Virus record (IMG/VR): IMGVR_UViG_3300020581_000032
Location: 1 to 22,910 of that record
Length of the DNA: 22,910 bases
DNA from: a virus
Strand: one strand, 5' to 3'
The translations under genes and the position numbers were made by a program. A model generated the notes under the pieces. The model was not told the origin of the DNA and did no database searches. It saw only the letters and a program-made list of their open reading frames with translations. The stretch's first letter is position 1. Each line of letters starts with the position of its first letter. Shown here one piece after another: positions 16,553-22,910 of the stretch.

Positions 16553-17574
16553 TTGGAAATTCTTTGAAACGTGAGCCCGGCACACCTATGCCCGCGATCA
16601 ATAGCAGCAAAGAGCGAACCCATTGGTAAATCATAGGCTCTCGCGGCGTTACTTATACTGTCGAACTGATGCCCAGTATCTAAACACACAATAGGCTTCT
16701 TAATTTTCTTTTGTCCGCGAGAAAGGGCCGCCAAAACTTCTCTTTTCTGACTGGCGATCTCATCCTCAGTCCATACCTTCTTTTTAACCGCCTCACGATC
16801 TGCGTAACGAAAAGACAGTCCGCTGTTGGTTTCTCCTCCTCTTTGGCATATTTGAATAACACGCATTTTCTCTATCTCATACGCCGATGCCGCAAGCGTA
16901 ACGCTTGAATATTCCTTGCTGTCAGTAATGCACACTACTGGCCGACACTTGTCCTTATTTCTCCTTGCCTCCCAGCCGGCGCGTCTATCGTTCAACGCAC
17001 TAAGTTGACGGTCAATTTCATCTTTTGATAGAACCAAATCAGAATATGCAAATGATTTCCCCCCGCACTGAATTTGCCTTCCGTGTAGCATCTCTCCAAT
17101 GCCTCTTTTACTAATACCGTAGTTGTCGGCAGCGCTTTTAATGCTCTTAAAAAGAAGACCGTCATTTAGACATACGATAGACCTGAATTTGTGTTCATGG
17201 TTGTTGGCTGCATAACATTGCGGACTGGGTTTACGCCCCTTAAGCGCCCTGGACGTTTTCTCAAGCCATTCCTTGGTCCGCACAAGACCCACCATACCCT
17301 GACCGCCTCTGGTTATGTTATATTCAGGCCTCAGGAGAGCTATCAGTCTAATTTCCTCTTTCATGAGATCGGTGTAATTCTCTGCGGTTGATATAATCGT
17401 CCATTCAAATGCGTCCTCGCCGTATTTCCTTATCGCGGCATTAAATACGTGGCATCCCCTGCGCTTACCCTTAGCGTCAGAATAATGCTTAGACCGCCTG
17501 ACCTTCAGAGCGCGCTTTGTTGCGCCAATGTAGCGTTTTCCGTTTTTTATATTTGTTGCCATGTAAATAATCAT
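16549..17574 (-). CDS. GIY-YIG homing endonuclease with modular DNA-binding repeats
   Basis: I choose ATG 17574 (341 aa) because GGAGG lies 6 bases upstream; an in-frame ATG six codons earlier has no such site. Residues 1-90 form the GIY-YIG nuclease: IIYMATN, KRYIG, the Arg helix ALKVRRSKHYS, a Glu within MKEEIRLIALL, and the closing PEYNITRGGQG. Residues 100-118 (KEWLEKTSRALKGRKPSP) look like a NUMOD3 element. Three repeats follow at about 131-177, 211-258 and 293-338, each with (R/K)(S/P)(I/V)VC(L/I), an S(I/V).xAA.AY helix-turn-helix core and a closing aromatic strand, as in NUMOD1/IENR1 modules. It is a free-standing selfish gene that cuts a cognate site to spread. Its stop overlaps the next gene's ATG. 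Confidence 0.93.
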   Translation of the reverse strand: MIIYMATNIKNGKRYIGATKRALKVRRSKHYSDAKGKRRGCHVFNAAIRKYGEDAFEWTIISTAENYTDLMKEEIRLIALLRPEYNITRGGQGMVGLVRTKEWLEKTSRALKGRKPSPQCYAANNHEHKFRSIVCLNDGLLFKSIKSAADNYGISKRGIGEMLHGRQIQCGGKSFAYSDLVLSKDEIDRQLSALNDRRAGWEARRNKDKCRPVVCITDSKEYSSVTLAASAYEIEKMRVIQICQRGGETNSGLSFRYADREAVKKKVWTEDEIASQKREVLAALSRGQKKIKKPIVCLDTGHQFDSISNAARAYDLPMGSLFAAIDRGHRCAGLTFQRISK

Positions 17575-17578
17575 TTTG

Positions 17579-17599
17579 TGCCTCCGAATCATTGAGGCA
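17579..17599 (-). promoter_or_regulatory. Hairpin masking the ribosome binding site of the GIY-YIG gene
   Basis: In the transcript, TGCCTC (17599-17594) pairs over six bases with GAGGCA (17584-17579) around a 9-base loop. The Shine-Dalgarno GGAGG occupies 17585-17581, so four of its five bases lie in the stem. Such occlusion limits translation from long read-through messages, as known for T4 I-TevI. Whether a shorter transcript that frees the site exists cannot be seen. Confidence 0.6.
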
Positions 17600-17606
17600 G
17601 ATACTA

Positions 17607-18287
17607 TTATCTAAAAAATGATGCGAGTCCAGGGGTAATATACAAACCCACATTCTCTGTATCTTGCTTCATAGCCAACCCAAATGCAATGTCGTAATCT
17701 GCCTTGCGCTGCTGTTCCAAGGCAGGCGCATAGTGCCTTGAAAGTCGATGTGCTAGTCCAGCCGTATATGCATCAAGGAACCTGTACTGAAGATCAGCAT
17801 TACCTCCCTGACCGGGAACGGCGTCCTGTATTTGACGGTATCTCCAATATGTAACAACGTATGTATTCGCGCTGTCTGGCGTCGGCCAAAATGTAATTGT
17901 CGGGTTCACCGTCCTCAGAAAGAAGAACGATGTCGGGAACCCTTGCTGTAGAGGAGTCGCTAGTGAGGCATAATCAGTCCGAGAGAACGGCAGAAGTAGC
18001 CTATTGCTTCCTCCGGTCGGAGTCACATACAGGTCGAGTATCATTATCGTATTTGCCGGAACGTTGTATGTCGCCGTTCCCGATATGAGATTTATGGTCT
18101 GCGTATCCTCAAGCCATAATTCCAACCCCGAGTTAACCCACTCAGCCTGAAGAAGATTTGCCTCAAGCCTAGCATCAAACATATGCTGGGCCACTATTGA
18201 TGGCGGCTTAACCTGGATACGAGAGAACGCATTAAGAAACAGACTACCGAGTTCTGGACCGAAATTATATGTGCCGCTAGTAGTCAT
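17607..18287 (-). CDS. Neck/adaptor-like structural protein
   Basis: A 226-aa protein whose ATG overlaps the preceding stop (ATGA), ending with tandem stops TAA TAG. It shows a pattern I know from conserved phage neck proteins: an initial TTSGTYNFG, a helical FLNAFSRIQVKPPSI, then ARLEANLLQAEWVNSGLELW, followed by TATYNVPANTIMILD, FSRTDYASLATP, QGFPTSFFF, the diagnostic TITFWPTPD, YVVTYWRYRQIQD, and a helical C-terminus with LDAYTAGLAHRLSRHY. The WPxPD motif and flanking helices are common in proteins coded near portal and capsid genes. A head-completion or adaptor role is likely but the exact homologue is not certain. The homing endonuclease follows 32 bases downstream. Confidence 0.75.
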   Translation of the reverse strand: MTTSGTYNFGPELGSLFLNAFSRIQVKPPSIVAQHMFDARLEANLLQAEWVNSGLELWLEDTQTINLISGTATYNVPANTIMILDLYVTPTGGSNRLLLPFSRTDYASLATPLQQGFPTSFFFLRTVNPTITFWPTPDSANTYVVTYWRYRQIQDAVPGQGGNADLQYRFLDAYTAGLAHRLSRHYAPALEQQRKADYDIAFGLAMKQDTENVGLYITPGLASFFR

Positions 18288-20461
18288 TGGCAGGTAGTTC
18301 CATATCCGGACGGAATCGCATCAGGTGAAGCAACTTTAGCAGCCAAACTTGAAGTACTGTATGTCATATTGGCGTATCTCACTGCTTCATATTCAGGAGA
18401 CTGTCCGCGATAAGTGCCGAATTTCCAATAGTATTGCTGCGTTCCACTGGTCGGTGTCTCTCCTGTAACCCCATTGAAGTTTACCACCTGTATCCCGTTC
18501 TGCCATACATGAATCTTTCCCTGCGCTCCCGTGGGGTCGAAATTAAGTTGTAGAACGTAGTTATACCATACACCCCTCAACTGTTTCCATTCATACGCAA
18601 CGGTGACTGCTTGATTTGCATCAGAAACGTATTCAACTCTTCCAATATCTCCTATCTTCGTATTCATATCAAAAGGAGGTGACCCACCACCGGCGGGGTT
18701 TATAGTCTGGTGAACCTGTCCATTAAAGAACCAGTTAGAGGTAAGGGCTGCCCCCGGCTCTATGCACACTGAATAAGACATCCACGCATCTGTTGCGGTA
18801 GCGAATTGAGCATTACCGGTAGCCCCAGTCGATCCATCAAGCTCTACGCGCTCTGAACCTCCAAATGTCCCGATAGTACAATCGTCGTCCACACCACAAT
18901 TATTGGCATACATATTAAACCGGATCATGTTTCCAACACTACCGAATTGAATTGGTCCGGTCACACCACTTGAATTGAGACCGCTTTCAAATCCATAAAG
19001 ATTCTGTGTCGGCCCTCCAGAAAATGCTGGTAGAGTTCCGCCAACCTGAGCAGAGAATCCAGCAGCCTGCGTAAAATTACTCCATCCTGAATCTGGGATC
19101 TGATCTGTAATAGACGCATTATTTGTTTTTTGCGTGGATGACTGGAAAAAATCACTCCCGAGTTTTGAATTGTATAGTTTAATCTCTGTTGTGTATGTGG
19201 TTGGTCCCGCTGTAGAGCTACCTATATACCACGTCTGAGGAGAAGGCGCAGTACCTCCGCTATATTGCAATGCGCCACCATCGCACACGACAGAAACAGT
19301 ACCATTTCCCCAAGAAATGCCAAATATAGCCGGCAGCGCCATGCTCTGATTCGCAGAAACTAGAGCAACATTACCGCAAATAGAGTATGGCGGAGCGCCG
19401 CTACCCTCTCCTCCGTCGTTGAAAAACATGGCCATCGCAGCATACTGCCAAAGATACCCATTCGATGGAGACCCGGCGAAATACGGGCTCGAAATCTGAT
19501 GACGGAAATTACCCGCCGCCGCCCCAGAAGTCGCAAAAACCGCAGTGGCCGCAGAGGCATTCAAAAGCGTAGCGGCCCCATTAGTGAAGCTAACCGCATC
19601 TGATTGTCTTGTCGCTATAGTCCCGCTTGTAAGGATCGGAGACGTGACCCACACCCTTGGTTCTATCTGTCCAAAATCAGCCGCTACAACATCTCCATTT
19701 GTCACAATTCGTATGCACAAAGTCGGATTTATCGTAGTAGCGTCGTAGGTAATAACGAATCTCTGCCAAGAGGCTGAAAGAGAGCCGCTACCTTTTGTAA
19801 CCGGAGACCAGACTGTCCCAGAGTGTCCAGGAACAGTCCCCTCCATGGAGATGTCAACTTCTCCGGAGCCGGACACTCGCTTAAGGAACACACTCCCAGT
19901 GAACTCAGCGAATGGCGGGTTAGACGACGTTACCGATTGACATACCGTTCCGTTACTGGATGTCGCAGTAAGGGTGCTGGCTGCATTAGGAGTATTATCA
20001 ATTCCAACTGCCGTCTTCGCCACAGTGACGTTGCTCTTTGTCCACGCAGACTGGGACATATCCCTGGACCACAGGATCGGATTTGTTGTCGCCGCAGTCT
20101 CATATAGTAGACCTAAATCTGTAACCCTAGCAGTATTGTTTGGAAAGCTAGACCAGTGACCATCACTCCATTGGGCGTATCCACCGTTATTTGTAGCAGA
20201 AAGGCAGGCTGTAAGTGTTGTGCAGTTCTGACCAAGATAAACACCGGAAACAAAATTGAGATCAATGGTCGGAAGAGTCAGGCCGAATAGTTGAGCCACT
20301 TGACCCAGGGTGGCCTTGAAATCACCACCATTATGCCCAACGGCGACAGAATCCTCAGACGATAAATTTGGCACAGTAGGAAGGCCCGGAATCCCACCAG
20401 ACTGCCCAAATGCAGGCACAGTCAATAGTCCAAGCATTACTAGAAATCTAATTAAGGCCAC
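18284..20461 (-). CDS. Tail adhesin/depolymerase with signal peptide, carbohydrate-binding and polysaccharide-lyase domains
   Basis: A 725-aa protein from a GTG at 20461 that overlaps the small gene upstream by 10 bases; no clear ribosome binding site is seen. Residues 1-20 (ALIRFLVMLGLLTVPAFGQ) look like a Sec signal peptide. Residues 34-60 (SSEDSVAVGHNGGDFKAT) match a tail-attachment module. Residues 128-290 resemble a carbohydrate-binding sandwich (NPILWSRDMSQSAWTKSN, SWQRFVITYDA). A middle beta domain follows. From about 450 to 705 is a polysaccharide-lyase jelly roll with three motif clusters of the PL7/PL13 type: RVEL (538-541), QVH (582-584), and YWKFGTYR (678-685), plus VWYNYVLQLN. 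In these enzymes Arg, Gln/His and Tyr act in beta-elimination of uronate polymers. There are ten Cys. A tail depolymerase is likely; the substrate is unknown. Confidence 0.82.
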   Translation of the reverse strand: MALIRFLVMLGLLTVPAFGQSGGIPGLPTVPNLSSEDSVAVGHNGGDFKATLGQVAQLFGLTLPTIDLNFVSGVYLGQNCTTLTACLSATNNGGYAQWSDGHWSSFPNNTARVTDLGLLYETAATTNPILWSRDMSQSAWTKSNVTVAKTAVGIDNTPNAASTLTATSSNGTVCQSVTSSNPPFAEFTGSVFLKRVSGSGEVDISMEGTVPGHSGTVWSPVTKGSGSLSASWQRFVITYDATTINPTLCIRIVTNGDVVAADFGQIEPRVWVTSPILTSGTIATRQSDAVSFTNGAATLLNASAATAVFATSGAAAGNFRHQISSPYFAGSPSNGYLWQYAAMAMFFNDGGEGSGAPPYSICGNVALVSANQSMALPAIFGISWGNGTVSVVCDGGALQYSGGTAPSPQTWYIGSSTAGPTTYTTEIKLYNSKLGSDFFQSSTQKTNNASITDQIPDSGWSNFTQAAGFSAQVGGTLPAFSGGPTQNLYGFESGLNSSGVTGPIQFGSVGNMIRFNMYANNCGVDDDCTIGTFGGSERVELDGSTGATGNAQFATATDAWMSYSVCIEPGAALTSNWFFNGQVHQTINPAGGGSPPFDMNTKIGDIGRVEYVSDANQAVTVAYEWKQLRGVWYNYVLQLNFDPTGAQGKIHVWQNGIQVVNFNGVTGETPTSGTQQYYWKFGTYRGQSPEYEAVRYANMTYSTSSLAAKVASPDAIPSGYGTTCQ

Positions 20462-20787
20462 TGTACAACACCAAGATTTACAAAGCCAGAAGTCCAGGCA
20501 GTAACAACCAACCTTAAGGCTGAAATAGGATACACAATGTTGCTGTATGCGCTTTGCGTAAGGCCATTAAGAACAGAGTGATTGACCCAGTTAGTTATCG
20601 CAGCCTGCGGATAATCTCCTGTGACTTGTACCGAATATGTTAGAGCCCCAGATACCGTACATATAAGCCCTAGAGACCCTATGGGCTGTTCCGCTAATTG
20701 TCCTATCAAAAACGACTGAGAGGTATATGGAACTATTGGAGAAGACGACCCGACTCCTCCAAGGGTTGCTCCTATATAAACCTTCAT
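20452..20787 (-). CDS. Small beta-rich virion protein between two depolymerase genes
   Basis: A 111-aa protein beginning MKVYIGATLGGVGSSSP from an ATG that shares one base with the upstream stop (TGATG). The body is beta-strand-rich (SQSFLIGQLAEQPIG, LTYSVQVTGDYPQ, LRLVVTAWTSGFVNLG). Short proteins of about 110 residues of this shape recur in phage tail regions as caps or adaptors, but I cannot name a function. Its base composition matches genes to its left, whereas the gene that feeds into it is distinctly richer in GC, so a composition boundary lies exactly at this junction. Confidence 0.72.
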   Translation of the reverse strand: MKVYIGATLGGVGSSSPIVPYTSQSFLIGQLAEQPIGSLGLICTVSGALTYSVQVTGDYPQAAITNWVNHSVLNGLTQSAYSNIVYPISALRLVVTAWTSGFVNLGVVQWP

Positions 20788-22835
20788 CAGTTGTGCGCCG
20801 GATCAGCTAGTGGCGTCGTTTCTAGCGCAGACAAGTCACTCACCCCGTACTTGGCCGTGCAGTCAGAGCCCTGGGAGCACACCTGCATGTTCCCATAGCG
20901 CACGCCAAAGGTCGGGAGGTTGTTCCCCGTCTCGCGATATATTCCGTACTTCCAGTAGGCCGCGTTGTTCGTCCCGTTGCCGCCGAACAGCGAGGCGCCG
21001 GAGTGACTCGCGATCTGCACCATCGTCCCTTCGGTGACGGTGTCGAGCCACACATTGAACGTGTCATTCGTGCCGCTCGTAGATGTTCCTACCTGATAGA
21101 CGAAGTGATACCAGCGCCCCCTCGTGATCGCCACGCCGGTCGTGGCGCTGCTCTGGGTCGCGGTGGTCGCGTTGTTGGTGTAGACGAACCACGTGTCCGA
21201 CACGCTGTTCGAGTTGGACATCGTGTTGAAGATGCAGCAGATCCCGCCCGCCACCGTGTGCATCTGGCCGTTGATGTTCCACGACGACGTGTACGCGGTC
21301 CCAGGCTCGATGTAGACCGCGTAGGCGATCCAGAATGTCGTGCCGATCGAGAACTGAGCTGAGCCGCCGGCACCGTCCACCTCGGAGCGATTGGTACCGT
21401 CCCATGCATCGGCGAGACCGTTGATCTGGAACCGCCAGTTGTCCCCAAGCCGGCCGGCCGCTGTGGAGCCGTTAGTTGCCTGCCACTGCGTATAACTGTT
21501 CCACGACGCCTCGGAGTTGTAGGCGTTGCCGTTGACCGTGATGGCACCGACGCCGGGTGGGTTCGGAGCGAAGCCGCCGAGCTGTATCTGGTTCCAGTTC
21601 CATCCGTCTCCGAGTGGGTTCGTGAGCGCGACCGACGCGGCGGCTCCGGTCGTGATTCCCCAGTAAGATACCTGATTGGCCGAGATGGAATTTCGCGATG
21701 TCTGGGTACCCGAGGCAACGAGCGCCTCCACAAACGTGCCGGGCGTCCCGTTGCCGGCGGCGTCACCCATGACGTACAGGCCGACCGCGTTCGGATAGGT
21801 CGGAGTGCCCGACCCGGTGCTCATAAACTGCGTGCCGCCGTTCCACCGTAAGATTCCACCGGTCGAGTAATCGAATTGCGTCAGATTTTGCCCGCGCCAG
21901 ACGCCTCCGAACCCCTCTGCGTTACCATTGTTGCTGCCGTTTATGTTGTTTGCGAGAACGTCCGGCGCCGCGTTGTTTGACAGACCCCACCGGGAATCAC
22001 TGGCCGCGCTCGATGTCGTGGTCGGGTAGACGACGCTGGCGTAGTTGAAATTTGCTGTCGTAATGTCCTCTCCGAAGGACATCACCATGAACGTTTCAAC
22101 CGTCGCCGTCTTGTAGGAGGCGCTGTCGGCGGCCTTGAGGTTGCAGGCAGATAGACACCCGAACAGGCATGGCAGTGACGACCCCTGGCACGTCGGGTAA
22201 TACCCGAGTTGATCGGCCAATGTAGCCTGCGATGCGTCGTTGGCCCCGGCTTGATCATACAGCTTCGACGCGCCGCAGTTCGTCAGGAACAAGGTCGCGG
22301 CGCCGGCATTGCCGTCGATGCCGAATCCGGAGCCGGTAAGCGCGGCGAGATTCGTATTGGCACCAACCGTGATATTGACGCCCTCGCGAAACATAAGCTC
22401 GCTGCTCGCGGTCGTCGCCGTAACTGAGCTGTTGCCGGCCGCATAGAACACCGGGCTGGGGCCGGCGTTGAACACGTGGATCACGGAACCTGATGGGAAG
22501 GCGACCCTGGTTGACGCGGTGACGACGCTGAGCGTCGCGGTGCCGCAGAGGCTGGATGAGGCCGTGACATCCGGGTCGCACCCGACGAAGCCAATGTCCA
22601 GCGTCGTGCTGTCGGAAGATCGCGTGAGTTGCACCGCCTTGCCGGCGTAGGCAGCACGGACCTTGCGCAGCGAGTAGGCCACGGTCCACGCGCCGGGCGA
22701 TGCCGCGAAGGTGTCGAGGACGCCTGTAGAGCATGATGGAGCCGCACCGCTTGCAGCGCCAGAGAATGGTACAATCTGGGCTCCAGCATTGGGCGGCAGA
22801 AATAGAACTGAGAGAGCGATCAAAAGGCGTAGCAT
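20787..22835 (-). CDS. Tail adhesin/depolymerase with signal peptide and polysaccharide-lyase domain
   Basis: A 682-aa protein whose ATG shares a base with the stop of the upstream gene (TGATG). Residues 1-19 (MLRLLIALSVLFLPPNAGA) form a signal peptide. Residues 40-103 and 181-215 resemble the two halves of an arabinofuranosidase-B-like concanavalin fold (AYSLRKVRAAYAGKAVQL, SSDSTTLDIGF, then LYDQAGANDASQ). Between them, about 104-180, is a small beta unit of phage type (STRVAFPSGS, SSVTATTASSEL, NTNLAALTGSG). A LamG-like region follows. Residues about 450-655 are a polysaccharide-lyase jelly roll with RSEV (483-486), QMH (524-526), RGRWYHFVYQ and YWKYGIYR (627-634). Twelve Cys are present. 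Composition is GC-rich compared with the genes to its left. A depolymerase role is likely; substrate unknown. Confidence 0.82.
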   Translation of the reverse strand: MLRLLIALSVLFLPPNAGAQIVPFSGAASGAAPSCSTGVLDTFAASPGAWTVAYSLRKVRAAYAGKAVQLTRSSDSTTLDIGFVGCDPDVTASSSLCGTATLSVVTASTRVAFPSGSVIHVFNAGPSPVFYAAGNSSVTATTASSELMFREGVNITVGANTNLAALTGSGFGIDGNAGAATLFLTNCGASKLYDQAGANDASQATLADQLGYYPTCQGSSLPCLFGCLSACNLKAADSASYKTATVETFMVMSFGEDITTANFNYASVVYPTTTSSAASDSRWGLSNNAAPDVLANNINGSNNGNAEGFGGVWRGQNLTQFDYSTGGILRWNGGTQFMSTGSGTPTYPNAVGLYVMGDAAGNGTPGTFVEALVASGTQTSRNSISANQVSYWGITTGAAASVALTNPLGDGWNWNQIQLGGFAPNPPGVGAITVNGNAYNSEASWNSYTQWQATNGSTAAGRLGDNWRFQINGLADAWDGTNRSEVDGAGGSAQFSIGTTFWIAYAVYIEPGTAYTSSWNINGQMHTVAGGICCIFNTMSNSNSVSDTWFVYTNNATTATQSSATTGVAITRGRWYHFVYQVGTSTSGTNDTFNVWLDTVTEGTMVQIASHSGASLFGGNGTNNAAYWKYGIYRETGNNLPTFGVRYGNMQVCSQGSDCTAKYGVSDLSALETTPLADPAHN

Positions 22836-22910
22836 CAGCAGTTACCCGTGGTGCACGCGACGATCACGATACCGGAACCACCAGCGCCACCTGTCTGCCC
22901 GTTCGATGCG
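22835..22910 (-). CDS. C-terminus of a glycine-rich tail fibre (partial)
   Basis: Only the final 24 codons and the TGA at 22837-22835 lie in the window. They read ASNGQTGGAGGSGIVIV and then ACTTGNC. The GGxGGSGIVIV ending is characteristic of glycine-rich C-terminal domains of phage fibres; the two terminal cysteines are less usual. The stop shares a base with the next start (TGATG), so it is co-translated with the depolymerase that follows. Confidence 0.65.
   Translation of the reverse strand, partial: ASNGQTGGAGGSGIVIVACTTGNC

Noticed and set aside
16553-16585. Longer start for the HGRA protein
   Set aside because: It would overlap the endonuclease by 37 bases, whereas ATG 16552 gives the standard family N-terminus and an ATGA overlap.
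21089-21766. 225-codon minus-strand open frame inside the 682-aa gene
   Set aside because: It is an alternative frame of GC-rich coding sequence; the translation is Arg/Pro/Thr-rich without domain features, while the main frame shows clear lyase motifs.

Overview
The window is a stretch of the late (virion structural) operon of a tailed bacteriophage or prophage, most probably of podovirus type. Every gene I accept lies on the minus strand, so transcription runs from right to left. The packing is extremely tight: most junctions are stop/start overlaps (TAATG, TGATG, ATGA, TTGA) or gaps under about 15 bases. The podovirus inference rests on a P22 gp10-like stabilization protein, a P22 gp4 / T7 gp11-type adaptor candidate and ejection-protein-like genes, with no tail sheath, tape measure or tube genes seen. 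The host cannot be read from the sequence. A Gram-negative host is plausible because several fibres carry Sec-type signal peptides and polysaccharide-lyase domains. There are no tRNA, rRNA or integrase genes, and there is no CRISPR array.

In transcription order, the right end (22910 to 18284) is an adhesin/depolymerase block. It holds the C-terminus of a glycine-rich fibre, a 682-aa and a 725-aa protein that both begin with a signal peptide and end in a polysaccharide-lyase-like jelly roll, and a small beta protein between them. The 682-aa gene is clearly more GC-rich than everything to its left and looks like a separately acquired module. Next (18287 to 9693) come the connector and tail genes: a first adaptor-like protein, a GIY-YIG homing endonuclease with its own hairpin-masked ribosome binding site, a conserved Cys-motif HGRA protein, a small beta protein, a signal-peptide-bearing 758-aa fibre with an internal duplication, a second adaptor-like protein, a tail-collar fibre and a large gp10-like packaged-DNA stabilization protein.

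The region from 9696 to 7141 encodes a small beta protein, a beta-helix tailspike and a conserved virion-associated protein. After a 14-bp hairpin come an HNH endonuclease, a small conserved phage protein and a GNAT acetyltransferase. The left end (5455 to 1) carries three large, low-complexity proteins that are candidates for ejected or internal virion proteins. One has a perfect 36-bp tandem repeat at its N-terminus, and the last runs off the window.

Together the genes build the neck, the tail and an unusually large set of candidate receptor-binding and polysaccharide-degrading proteins, with two unrelated homing endonucleases parasitising the operon. The most unusual themes are the Sec signal peptides with many cysteines on three adhesin/depolymerase genes, the pair of lyase-tipped proteins of different base composition, and the apparent insertion of a small beta-domain inside another domain in the 682-aa protein.
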